Part shown: positions 15,286 through 25,393 of the stretch, in pieces
Layout of the letters: each line of letters begins with the position of its first letter
Position numbering within the stretch: position 1 is the stretch's first letter
DNA from: Trichomonas vaginalis G3
Taxonomy: Eukaryota > Parabasalia > Trichomonadida > Trichomonadidae
Direction of reading: 5' to 3'
DNA length: 64,000 nucleotides
Assembly: GCF_026262505.1 (NCBI RefSeq)
Contig: NC_067205.1
Span: forward strand, 12,338,001 to 12,402,000
Position numbers and translations under genes: made by a program
Notes under the pieces: model-generated
What the model saw: only the letters and a program-made list of their open reading frames with translations
Told to the model about the DNA's origin: nothing
The model's database searches: none

Positions 15286-15833
15286 ATTCTAAGTAGATTT
15301 TGTAAAAAATCAAGAAAGAAAAATTTTAACGTGCTTTATTTTTTCTTTTTTATAATAATGCATATTATTATATAATTAACATATTCATAATGTTTCACCC
15401 TTTCAAAAATATAATCCTCCTCCTCTCAAATAAACGTACATACGGGTGGCCTCTTTTTTCAAAAAATTAAAATTTGAAATTTTGGGCTCAAATATTAGAG
15501 ATTTTTTCAACCTTCAACGATATATGTTGTCTATATCAGACCTCCTTTCTTTTTGATACTTAACATTGTTCCTAAATCTTAGCCGTTAAGGCTGTTCTGA
15601 AAATATTTTTTTTCGAAAAAAATCGACAAAAATTCTTAAAATTCAAAAATCCCTTAATTCCTGAGGATTTTGGAAAAAAGTTTTTACATGAACATGTGTA
15701 TATTATATGAAGTATATTGATAAGGTAAAAATCAAATTTTATTGCATATTCATCGAGAAAATAAACTAACGAATCCCTCAAAATTGAGAGGGTAATCCTC
15801 CTCCTCTCAAATAAACGTACATACGGGTGCACC
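15286..15833. other. AT-rich intergenic DNA between Maverick copy 1 and MULE copy 1
   Basis: No gene is supported. It holds the pair of 36-bp direct repeats listed separately and otherwise low-complexity A/T sequence. The short reading frame at 15572-15832 on the minus strand has no coding character. Confidence 0.7.
15413..15830. repeat. Pair of perfect 36-bp direct repeats
   Basis: The sequence beginning AATCCTCCTCCTCTCAAATA and ending CATACGGGTG occurs at 15413-15448 and 15795-15830, 382 bp apart. The second copy stops within a few bases of the MULE boundary, so it may be a trace of an insertion or an unequal exchange. Confidence 0.85.
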
Positions 15834-15906
15834 CTTAAATAATATATTATTTTTTAGTCATAAGAATAAAAATATAGTAGTTATAAAAGGAATTAGACTT
15901 CATATA

Positions 15907-18463
15907 TCAATTCTTTTTCTCTGTAGATGTGGAACGTTTGCTTTTCGATCTCTTTCGATGAACTTGAAAATATAAGTTATTATCGCTGAGAATCCTTTCC
16001 GAAATAGGAGCTTTACGTTTAGGAGGATTGTCGGATGAATTTTGTTTTTTATTGTTTGATTTTGTTGTTATGGAAGATTTTTTCTTATTTTTTTCAGAAT
16101 TTTGCTGAGTAGGTGCCAAAAGTGCTTACTCTTAAACAACCATCGGATTTCCGGGTGAAATCGTGACACACTTTCGTCTTTCGTAGGCAGTGGTGGTTGT
16201 TACAAAAGGTAACTTCGAATGTAGCGTGAAATCTGCAAAAAAAATTCTGAAATTTGAATGGAGAACACAAAAATTGAATAGTTTACGTCAATAAAAAAGA
16301 GAAAAATGAAGCCAATGTGTCTCGAACCTAGGACTTAGAGCAGCAATCCCACTGTTTATCACATTACACTACATGCATCTCTCACCTCAGTGAATGAGAT
16401 CAACTATATGATAACTTTTTCCCCATTATATTCTTGTGGAAAAGTGACAAATAGCAACTTTGACCCTCTCTCGAATTTTGCTTGCTATTAACTGAAACTT
16501 GTTTTGACGGCCCAACAATAGCATTTGTAGTAGGAAGAATTCCCAATAACGAGCGCATTTTCGATAATTGTTTTTCAATATGATCAAGAAGGTCCAGCTT
16601 ATGTTCTAGATTACTAGACATTTGATTTGTAGAAGGATGGTTTTGATTTTCTGGTTCTAAATCTGTAGAGTCTGCAATATTTGAATTTTCGGAGCGAATT
16701 GGAGCATCTGAACCTTGATTTGTATCGGCTTGCTCAAAATTAGTTTGAATTGGAGCGGATGAATTAAAATCTGGATGATTTAATGTTTCATTAAATAATG
16801 CCATAATTTTTTCTCTTTTTTCATTAATAAACTTAGTGATCATTGTATCTTTATCTGTTAGATCGATCGATTTGAGTATATCTGCATCATGAACTGGAAT
16901 ATTTTCGAACAATGAACTCGATTCTATGGAACCATATGGAGAAATCTCGTTCTGAGCCAAAGAAAGATCACTTACGTTGTATTGTTTGATAGAAAAAATT
17001 GTTTTCTCAAGTTCTTTTTGAAAGCAGTCAAGAATATAATTTTTGTAGCTATCAGTGATAACGGTTTTTATATGGCGCTCGATCTTCTGGTTATTTTTGA
17101 TGGCGTTATATTTATCTAATTGGATTTGAGATATCTTCTTAATAGCTTCATAAATGTTTGGATGTTTTAACGAAGAAAATTCTGAATGCATACTCTCGAG
17201 GCAATCATTAGTGAATATTGCAGTTGCATTATTATATTGAGATATTAAATTGTAGTGCGGCAACCAAACTTTGTTGAAATAATCAATATAATCTTTGATC
17301 GAATCAACTTTATTTTGATTAATTATATGCATAGTAAGTACAAATTCTTCATGAGACATGAATGGAGTAATAGAATATAGCTTAAATAATGAATTTTGTA
17401 AAGTATTGAAATTTTTTGTATAAAGTGCTACAAGTTTCCTGTGTAAAGCTTGTTTGAAATGAAATAGGCATCCAATTATACGGACTTTAGGGAAAATTTG
17501 TTGAAGTGCCTCTATCATTCCCTTTTCAAAATCACAATGAATTTGAATTAGCTTTGAAAATTGAATACCCTTGACAGTAAAAATATATTCAAATGCCTTC
17601 TTATAAGATTCAAATGTGCGGTTTTTCATGAATATAAATAATGGTGTAATTTTAAAAGTTCCATCGCAAAATAAATCTGTGGCTTCTTTTGCAAATTGAA
17701 TTGCCTTCTCAAAACCAAAAAACATCGTCTCACAATTTGCTTGAAAATCATGGCCAATGATAAACTGCTCGCCATTTATTAAACAAAAATTAGCAATTTC
17801 ATCGTCTGTAATTTTTTCTCCAACAGAAAATTTTCTGGACTTATTATAAACTTCCCTGACCAATGAATCTTTAATTAATGGGTTTTCATCAATACCAACA
17901 GCAAGTTCTGTCATAAATTTTTTAATCTGCTGAAAAGTGCCGTTGTCTTCAGAAAATTTTGCAATTGCCTTATTGTATATTTCTGTCAGAGTCATTGATT
18001 TATGAAGATCATTTTTTTCATTTTGTAACTTTTTAAATTGTCTGCATTCGGGTATATGTTCCTTTTGTAAATCTTCGGAAACTGAACTGTTCTCAATTTT
18101 AACTAAATAACGTGCTTGACAAGAATGATCGATGCAACGGTAGTAACGTTCAATATTATTTGAATTAATAATATTTGTATGATCATGCGAATAAAGCATA
18201 TCTTTGCGAACAATTGTATCAGGATATTTTCCAGTAACTGCGGGAATATTTTTAACTGCAATATAACTAAAATATCTTCTGATAACTTTAGATTCATTTT
18301 CGGCGTATTTAATATTAAAATATTGAAGAACTTGTTTGATTATATTCGTTTTTTCATCTCTCGATGTTGATTTTTGGTATTTATCAGATTGTTCCCTGAT
18401 AAATATTTTATTTTCGTCTGTAAAGTTTGCTCTTTTTTGATTAAATATAGATGATTTTCCCAT
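15907..18463 (-). pseudogene. MULE transposase, disrupted copy
   Basis: Cut-and-paste transposase. A FLYWCH/WRKY-like zinc-finger pattern is near the N-terminus (YYRCIDHSCQARYLV, then EHIPECR). The DDE core follows: first Asp in LFCDGTFKITP, second in IHCDFEKGM, the Cys-His pair in GCLFHFKQALH, and the catalytic Glu in NDCLESMH. The C-terminus is basic (KRKAPISERIL, HRKRSKSKRS), suggesting nuclear import or DNA contact. Compared with the copy at 61986, 24 residues are missing in frame near 17640, just after the first Asp, and the 366-bp insertion ends the frame early. The start MGKSSIFNQK at 18463 is preferred. Confidence 0.85.
16107..16472. mobile_element. 366-bp non-autonomous insertion with 10-bp target duplication
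   Basis: The uninterrupted MULE copy shows that this stretch is an insertion. It is flanked by the direct repeat GAATTTTGCT at 16097-16106 and 16473-16482. The ends are weak inverted repeats (GAGTAGGTGCC on one side, GAGAGGGTC read inward from the other). A 9-11 bp duplication is typical of Mutator-type elements, so this looks like a MULE-derived MITE. Near 16315-16345 the minus strand contains a GGTTCGAG box B-like word, but no foldable tRNA. Confidence 0.8.
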
Positions 18464-18517
18464 TAAAAAAATGAAATGATGCAAAATTTACGAAAACCGT
18501 TCGAAAATTGAATCAAA

Positions 18518-18749
18518 AATGAAAAGTAATACTTAAATGAGGAATTCTTTGAGATATTGGTCTTAGATTGAATGTAGCGTCATTCTTATATAGAATATAT
18601 ATTCATATCATCGGAAATATGATAAAAAGCATATAATAAATGTCAAAAAAGTGAACAAATAAGCAAAGATATTTTTTAAAAAACAATGAAAAGTAATACT
18701 TAAATGAGGAATTCTTTGAGATATTGGTCTTAGATTGAATGTAGCGTCA
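18518..18749. repeat. Pair of perfect 65-bp direct repeats upstream of the host gene
   Basis: The sequence beginning AATGAAAAGTAATACTTAAA and ending GAATGTAGCGTCA occurs at 18518-18582 and 18685-18749, a period of 167 bp. The second copy ends 49 bases before the ATG at 18799 and so lies in the promoter region; the first lies next to the MULE. A related word, GAATGTAGCGTGAAA, is at 16216-16230 inside the MITE. Confidence 0.85.
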
Positions 18750-18785
18750 CAAATTTCACAAATATAATTTACTATACAATTTTAT

Positions 18786-18790
18786 TCATT
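18786..18790 (+). promoter_or_regulatory. Initiator TCATT of the 18799 gene
   Basis: ATTCATTTTTTTAAAATG places the A of TCA eleven bases before the start codon, matching the trichomonad initiator TCA+1 Py (T/A) and its usual short leader. Confidence 0.7.
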
Positions 18791-18798
18791 TTTTTAAA

Positions 18799-19905
18799 AT
18801 GGCTGACGACAGTCTGTATCAACTAACTCAACTAGTCAAGCATAATGATTATTCTTCGGATTCATTAAATCAACTTTATCAATGCATAAGTACAATGACA
18901 GAAAGATCAATTGGATGCTTGAATTGGGATAAATTTTTCAAAAAAATCACAGTGACTGATGAAGTTCTTTTACATTTTTTAGCATCCGTTTTAAACATTG
19001 AAAAGATATCAGAATGTTTCAAGGATTCTATTTTTTATCACAATATTAATCTTGAAAAATTCAGTAATTTAACTGAAACAGAACAACAAACAATTTTAAA
19101 TTCCTACAAAGCGGATAAATTTACATATTACATAATGTGCTCACAAATTGTAAAATCAAACTGGAACAATTTATCCCAAACTTTAGTTAATATTGCAAAT
19201 CAATATTTGCCATTTTTAGATGAAGAAAAGCAAATATATATATTTACTGAAATAACTGGCAATTATCAAAATTTTGAAATTTCAGTTGCAAACTTGTTAC
19301 TTTTTTATGAAAACAATGAAGAAAAATTAAGCAACTGTTTTAATTTAACATTGTTCCAGCAAATTTATTCCAAAAATGGAATCGAGCAAATGATATTTTT
19401 TGCTGCAAATACAATTTGTTGCAATAACACTTCTATCAATTTTTACAATCTCCTTGAAATTGAAGAAATGAATCCATTTGATTTTTTTTATTTCTCAATT
19501 CAATATAAAGAGATATTAAATTGCGATGATTTTCCAAAAGTTACAGAAGTAATCACAGGTTTAATCTCAGCTTCAAATATTAATGCTATTATGCGAATTT
19601 GCCAAAAAATTTTGGATAAAATTACATTTTATAAATGTAATTATTGCCATATTACCTCAATATGGAATTTTATCACAAATGCAGCAATAATTCTTCCTGA
19701 TGAAGATTTATTAATCAAATTATTAAAATTCATAGAAAAAACAGAAAAAGCAACAGATGAATTATTCGAACCGGAGAATGATTTGGGTTTCTATGAATAT
19801 TTAAATTCGATTTTCTCAGATATTACATCTGCGAGAAATAAGCAATTTCTCTTGGAATTTCTAAATACCCATGAAGATGACTTCACTTATGATCAAACAT
19901 TGTGA
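18799..19905 (+). CDS. Unrecognised host protein, 368 aa, helical
   Basis: Starts MADDSLYQLTQLVKHNDYSS. The whole protein is rich in Leu, Ile, Asn and Phe with amphipathic helices and no membrane segment or signal peptide, a pattern that fits helical-repeat (ARM/HEAT-like) proteins common in trichomonads, but I cannot assign repeats. The frame is intact and A/T-rich like host genes. It has a good initiator 11 bases upstream and the 65-bp repeat in its promoter region. It stands alone between transposon remains and a gene-free repeat region. Confidence 0.7.
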   Translation: MADDSLYQLTQLVKHNDYSSDSLNQLYQCISTMTERSIGCLNWDKFFKKITVTDEVLLHFLASVLNIEKISECFKDSIFYHNINLEKFSNLTETEQQTILNSYKADKFTYYIMCSQIVKSNWNNLSQTLVNIANQYLPFLDEEKQIYIFTEITGNYQNFEISVANLLLFYENNEEKLSNCFNLTLFQQIYSKNGIEQMIFFAANTICCNNTSINFYNLLEIEEMNPFDFFYFSIQYKEILNCDDFPKVTEVITGLISASNINAIMRICQKILDKITFYKCNYCHITSIWNFITNAAIILPDEDLLIKLLKFIEKTEKATDELFEPENDLGFYEYLNSIFSDITSARNKQFLLEFLNTHEDDFTYDQTL

Positions 19906-21546
19906 GGTCATTTTTGATCAACAAATTAATTGAAATTCCGATCAAAAAAAATTCACAAATTGGATCAAAAAAATCGAATCTCAAGTTAAAAATAAAAAAT
20001 TTCTACATTTTTATCAAATTTAGATTTTTTTTTCAAATCATGCGAATTGATTGAATAATTGCATATTTTATCCCATGCATCTAGAAGTATGTGTAATATT
20101 TTTGCTTTCATCAAGAAATTGTCGAATTTGATCTTAATTTTTTTTGAAAAATATACCCTATATTTCCAACTCTTGGAAAATTTTCATGACCCCCTACCCA
20201 GGGTCCTAAAATGGGTATTTTCCTCACACAGACACCGTGGTTTTTTGAGCCGGGAAATAAATAGCGCAGACAGTTTCTACATATAGAGACATGCTTATAC
20301 TTAGAGTTTGACGGGAATCTAAAGTGATTTTTTTCTGCATCGCGAAATCTAATGCAATCTCAAAATCATGAAGAAACTGCGAATCGGAGCGCAATTTTTT
20401 AATATGTTAATATATAAAGGTACCCCTACTACTGCAAATGCTTCAAATGAAAATCTAAGAAATCAGATTAATTTGATCACATTAGTATAGTATTGGTCAA
20501 ACCAAAAACTCATATGTTGATATATAGCCTATAGATATTCATATTATCTACTTTTCATTGAATTACATAAGATTTAATAATCTCATAAATATTCTTTTTA
20601 ATTTTCCGAATTCCGTGTGCATTTAGATTGCCTATACCTGTATATAATAATTCTAGAATGGTTTGGTTAGATATTAAGTTTTTTAGATTAATATTTTAAC
20701 ATTTTGATAAAACAAGCATTTGTTCCATTTTAGAATCGCCATTGAACTCTAGTTTGACTAACATGATGTTGTATGATCAAATAAATTCTAACTTCATGAG
20801 ATAAATTTTGAAATTAGAAAATGCGATATCTGACTCAAATATTTATCTGAACACATTTAACATTCAATGATAAACTAAAGTACTATACAGCAGATTCGAT
20901 TTGGCTTATATTTTATATAATCAACAAATAATCCTATAAAATTGTGCTATTCACGTTGCTCAAAGATGTATTGAACATTCCCTACTTGTGTATTGATAAA
21001 ATTAGATATAGATTCTAATGTAAATCGATATTTTGAAAATTCATATATATTTTGTCTTGGTTTGGCATTTGATCGTGTTGAAACCGGAATTGCAATATAT
21101 ATCATCTAAATATATAACTATCAAAATATGAGCTATAGATTTTTAAATTATTCTCCTGAATATGAGTGACTAACATAATTATATTGAATTGAGTAGTAAG
21201 AATCATAAATATTAGAATCTGACGATAATTTATTATAACTTTATATAGGAACAAGATTATAAATGATGATGAAAATAAAGATTAAATTTAAATCTGAAAA
21301 TTTGAAAACATTAAGTGTATATGATAGCATTACAAAATTAAATTTTATGTGGAAGAGGAAATAGAGGAATTAGAAGTATTATGAGAAAATAATAAGATAT
21401 AAAAACAAGATTCTATTAAATGAGTTAATTTATAGAAAGGAATAACAGTGTGAATGTAGTAAATGAATGTTTTCATGATGTATTATTGAAATCTTAAGTT
21501 TTGTTAAGAAGATAATAAGGGAATCAAATTTTGTATTAGGAAGTTT
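19906..21546. other. Gene-free AT-rich region
   Basis: No coding region is supported. A short GC-richer patch at 20185-20270 (GACCCCCTACCCAGGGTC, then GACACCGTGG) breaks the A/T background and could be a degraded repeat. The rest is unstructured A/T sequence up to the large inverted repeat. Confidence 0.7.
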
Positions 21547-21703
21547 GACCGACAAGAGTGTATTGTGCACTCTTGTCGGTCTGCATGTCTCATTCCGGGA
21601 GACATTGTCACTGCATGTCTCCCAGAATGAGACAATCTTCCGCATTCATAACTTGAATGCGGAAGTTTGACCGACAAGAGTGTATTGTGCACTCTTGTCG
21701 ATC
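21547..21703. repeat. Serial hairpin array in the left arm (mirrored in the right arm)
   Basis: Four hairpins follow one another with 3-5 base spacers: 21547-21581 (14-bp stem GACCGACAAGAGTG, 7-nt loop), 21587-21633 (19-bp stem with one mismatch, 9-nt loop), 21637-21665 (11-bp stem CTTCCGCATTC, 7-nt loop) and 21669-21703 (the first stem again, one change). The mirrored set is at 22721-22877, and a fifth hairpin with a new stem (TTTTGCAATC, 7-nt loop) follows four bases later at 22882-22908. Confidence 0.85.
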
Positions 21704-22877
21704 TAAATGTATCTTACAATCAAAGACACTTTCATACAATCTTTTCGAAGTTAAAAAAAAAATTAATTATTTCTTTCTTTTGTTTATTAAATCGCCTTAC
21801 TCACGTACTAATCTCTTTTAGAGACTCTATCGAGCTATCCCCACATATAAACCTGTGACAATAATACATATTTACTCTCTTCATATTCTGATCTCATGAC
21901 ACATTATCGCAAAAACTATAATTATACAACACATCTCATAAAGTCTCATTTTAGCCCTATCTAAGCGTTCAAAACCTATTTTCCACACGTAATCTGATTC
22001 TTCTGGCTCCGCTGATTCGATTTCTGCTGTCAGATCGTGAAAATATGCATCACATAAAGAGATAAATGCAAATTGCACAACTTAATATTTTCCTTAAAAT
22101 TTCTCTTCAGGTTCATACCTAAATAAGCTCTTTTTTTGAAAATTCAATTTTTTCCAAAAATGTATGAATTCAAAAGTTCAGATTATATCTAGTCATTTTC
22201 CAACATTAATTTTGTGTTTTAGTTTTTGAGATATTCATTTTATTATACGTATTATTCAGAAAATTAAAAGAATTTGTGAGGGGAAACGGAGGAGATAATA
22301 AATATGTAAAGATGGATGAATAGACAATTTGAAAAAAAAGCAATAATTTTGAGTTGTGTTTATCTCTTTATGTGATGCATATTTTCACGATCTGACAGCA
22401 GAAATCGAATCAGCGGAGCCAGAAGAATCAGATTACGTGTGGAAAATAGGTTTTGAACGCTTAGATAGGGCTAAAATGAGACTTTATGAGATGTGTTGTA
22501 TAATTATAGTTTTTGCGATAATGTGTCATGAGATCAGAATATGAAGAGAGTAAATATGTATTATTGTCACAGGTTTATATGTGGGGATAGCTCGATAGAG
22601 TCTCTAAAAGAGATTAGTACGTGAGTAAGGCGATTTAATAAACAAAAGAAAGAAATAATTAATTTTTTTTTAACTTCGAAAAGATTGTATGAAAGTGTCT
22701 TTGATTGTAAGATACATTTAGATCGACAAGAGTGTATTGTGCACTCTTGTCGGTCAAACTTCCGCATTCAAGTTATGAATGCGGAAGATTGTCTCATTCT
22801 GGGAGACATGCAGTGACAATGTCTCCCGGAATGAGACATGCAGACCGACAAGAGTGCACAATACACTCTTGTCGGTC
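21547..22877. repeat. Near-perfect 520-bp inverted repeat with 292-bp spacer
   Basis: Left arm 21547-22066 and right arm 22359-22877 are inverted copies, identical as far as I can read except for one base in an A/T homopolymer (10 versus 9). The spacer 22067-22358 is A/T-rich without a gene. Each arm holds a set of short hairpins at its outer side and a 57-codon open frame (DAYFHDLTAEIESAEPEE and on) at its inner side, too short to call a gene. It may be a foldback element, a recent palindromic duplication or an assembly product. Confidence 0.9.
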
Positions 22878-23089
22878 GAAGTTTTGCAATCGCGTTGTGA
22901 TTGCAAAAGATTGTGCTATTCCTGCATATTTTCTACGAGCCTGCTTCATAAAATTGAATCCTTCTATCCAAATTAAATGCGATTTCGCTAATCTTTCATC
23001 TAAAATCACTAATCAGAAGCATATTGCAAGTTAACTTGAACCGGCATGTTCCTCCTATCCTGTCTTTCAGTTCTTTCTATCAGCCATGG

Positions 23090-23296
23090 TTCACAAGGAG
23101 GAGAGCTTTGCGCACAATCAGACATAAGATTGCGGCAGAGGAACCGGGAAGAGAGCAGCTTGAAGCGGTAAGATGTCCGAATGCTGTCTCCCAGGTGTAT
23201 CTGTCAGGCAAAGTTCACAAGGAGGAGAGCTTTGCGCACAATCAAACAGAAGATTGCGGCAGAGGAACCGGGAAGAGAGCAGCTTGAAGCGGTAAG
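23090..23296. repeat. Two 83-bp GC-rich repeats, period 124 bp
   Basis: Copies at 23090-23172 and 23214-23296 differ at two bases. Each starts TTCACAAGGAGGAGAGC and ends TTGAAGCGGTAAG. The 40 bases between them are a diverged version of the 40 bases before the first copy, so the true unit is about 124 bp. GC content is well above the surroundings. No convincing reading frame continues through both. Confidence 0.8.
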
Positions 23297-23365
23297 CTGT
23301 TTTCAAGTCTTTAGTTAACAAACTTTAACAAAAGACATCTAAAAAATTTGAAATAATTGCAAAAT

Positions 23366-23479
23366 AATGCCGTCAGGTAATGCGCACCTAAGGGAGGTGT
23401 TTTGCGGGAGCTGGGGGTATCTTGGTGAGTACTCAGGAGGCCAAGAAGGGCACCCCAACCGACATTTTGCTGACGCATT
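23366..23479 (+). ncRNA. Candidate structured RNA (three-way junction), about 114 nt
   Basis: Ends pair: AATG and CGTCAG at 23366-23376 with CTGACG and CATT at 23470-23479. Inside are a hairpin CACCT/AGGTG (23385-23399) and a long arm with TGGGG/CCCCA (23412-23416 with 23453-23457) and CTTGG/CCAAG (23421-23425 with 23441-23445). The block is GC-rich within A/T-rich DNA. The layout and size recall 5S rRNA, but conserved 5S sequence is not present. Strand is undetermined. Function unknown. Confidence 0.3.
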
Positions 23480-23545
23480 GTGTAAGCAACCATTCTGATA
23501 ACCGCTCAAACCGTCGGGACAAAATAATTTATGAAATTATAAGTC

Positions 23546-23790
23546 ATCTTTCTAATACATATTTTTGGAAGGGCGTAAGATACGCCAACTTAAATATATT
23601 ATTAAATATGAGAAAATCGCTCAACAAAAAAACAATTCTTTCAAAAAGTTTAAAATTTATCTTTCTAATACATATTTTTGGAAGGGCGTAAGATACGCCA
23701 ACTTAAATATATTATTAAATATGAGAAAATCGCTCAACAAAAAAACAATTCTTTCAAAAAGTTTGACATTGATCTTTCTAATACATATCC
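23546..23790. repeat. 113-bp tandem repeat, 2.2 copies
   Basis: Units start at 23546, 23659 and 23772 (partial) with ATCTTTCTAATACATAT. The two full units are almost identical over 113 bp and contain the small hairpin GGCGTAAGATACGCC. The open frame running through them is a by-product of the period. Confidence 0.9.
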
Positions 23791-25393
23791 TATGGAAGGA
23801 GTTTACATTCACAAAATAAAAACCAGTTCAAAATCTTATTACTCCTTGAATTAAAATCATTTAATTTCAAATCCATTCCAAATCCTTAAATCTGTATTAA
23901 AATCATTTTGCCAACAACCAACACAATACAAATTACATTTCCATATATCTTCTTGTCCATTTTAATTTTTTATCTCATTTTATTTAATTTTATTTAAAGC
24001 ATATAGACATCGAGATCCTTTACACATAGTTATATAAAAGTCAAATACATAATAAATTCTTAATTCTAGAGATATCTCAAAATCTCAATTTTTTAATTTA
24101 AAATACCTTTCATTTTTCACAGTACTATCACAACAAACAAGCCATTTACTAATTAACACATATAAGAAAAATATCAAATTACAAAACAACTTTCAATATC
24201 ATTCGCATCGAATTCTATTTTTTCATAATTATCAACTACATGTTATTATATAATATATGTCGGCGCATATTCCACTCTATACAAGTGTCAGACACACTCA
24301 CACAAAGCTGTGAGATTCATACCTCTATCAGTAGGACTTCTCAAATCAAGAACACATATGTTTCACTATCGCACATCTGTGTAGGATCTAATTAACCCTT
24401 TGGACTGGTACTTCAAAATTTGATAATTTGATAATTTCATGTGATATCATCATTTGCCTTTAAAACAACTGTGCGTTAAACTAGACACGTTTCTCTATCA
24501 TAATGCAAAATATCAAAGTTTGGGAGACTCCCAAAGTGTCTGAAACTGATCATAAGGGTGAAAAAACGTTTTCCAGAAGTTGGGAACGTAGGGTACTTTT
24601 AGAAAAAGAAATAGTGATTGAATAGCTGCCCATGCTGTAAAAGGGTTATTTTTACAAGTAAAAAAATTGTTATTTTTCGAGCAAGTCGAGGCTTTTTTAC
24701 CATCTTATTTTTGAAAAATTTACGAAAAATTATATCTGAAAAAACGCTTCATTTTGATATCTTACAATGATAAAATACCAATGTTGCTGGGATATAATAG
24801 CTACACCTGGACATCTACTACATTAATGCGTATGACAGGTAAAGTTGATTTCAAAAGTATAGCCTGGAAAGATTACAATAAATCAACGATAATTCAAAAA
24901 AATTTCTTATAAGTTAACATAATAAAAATTTAATTTTTATATTGCTTGTATTATACTTAAGTATATAATATATTTAAATCTTAGAATGAAAATTCGGGAC
25001 GCCCTAGCTATTCAATTTTCCCTTAGGACGCCCATAAACCTCTCAAAAATGTGATGTAAATATCACAATTTTGAGAAATTTACACTAGGACGCCTTAGGA
25101 CGCCAAACCCCTTTTTTACCAATATTAAGGCTTCTTTATGATATCCCCTTATCGTATTGAGCGCACTCATGTACTAGGCTAATGAATGCTTATTAATTTG
25201 GCATTTTCTTCATTTTAAAGTTCGCGTTTTCTAAATTTCGTGCGATCTTATCATTTTGAGTGAAAAATATTATCAAACACATAATAATATTACATCTTTT
25301 TTTATTGAGAGCGAAATCTGTTTTGTTATCTTTTCAAAAAATAACAGGTTTTTCCTCAATATTTCAAAATACATTGAAAATGAGAACAAAATT
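23791..25393. other. Intergenic region upstream of the transporter gene
   Basis: No gene supported. A/T-rich sequence with the GGACGCC repeat at 24996-25111 listed separately. The transporter promoter should lie in the last 150 bases; a TCATTTT word at 25251-25257 is a possible initiator but would give a leader of about 140 bases, long for this group. Confidence 0.6.
24996..25111. repeat. Dispersed repeat with four GGACGCC words, copy 1
   Basis: GGACGCC words sit at both ends and its centre is an imperfect inverted repeat (CTCAAAAATGTGAT against ATCACAATTTTGAG). An inverted-orientation relative is at 61136-61250, sharing AGGACGCCTTAGGACGCC at one end. Confidence 0.75.

Larger units (their letters stand above)
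15834..18590 (-). mobile_element. MULE DNA transposon, copy 1, with a nested insertion
   Basis: Sequence from about 15834 onward is almost identical to 61914 onward, and both encode a Mutator-like transposase on the minus strand. The common left boundary begins TTAAATAATATATTATTTTT. No convincing terminal inverted repeat is visible at the other side, so the right limit is approximate. The copy carries a 366-bp insertion at 16107-16472 and an internal in-frame deletion, so it is probably not able to move by itself. Confidence 0.8.

Noticed and set aside
16310-16390. tRNA-like sequence on the minus strand of the 366-bp insertion (GGTTCGAG box B)
   Set aside because: The T, anticodon and acceptor stems do not pair in any register I tried, so it is not called a tRNA; at most a remote tRNA-derived piece.
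22356-22544. 62-codon frame in each arm of the large inverted repeat
   Set aside because: Too short, no initiator, and conserved between arms only because the arms are identical DNA.
23105-23115. AGCTTTGCGCA, identical to the start of human U4 snRNA
   Set aside because: Only 11 bases match, the following U4 core (5' stem-loop, Sm site) is absent, and the word is inside a tandem repeat.
23366-23479. 5S rRNA or SRP RNA
   Set aside because: Topology is similar to 5S, and a GTACTCAGGAGG stretch recalls the SRP Alu domain, but conserved sequence blocks of neither are present.
25256-25393. Upstream extension of the transporter frame
   Set aside because: It has no ATG; family alignment expects the protein to start near MNYLPVISNGADLL.
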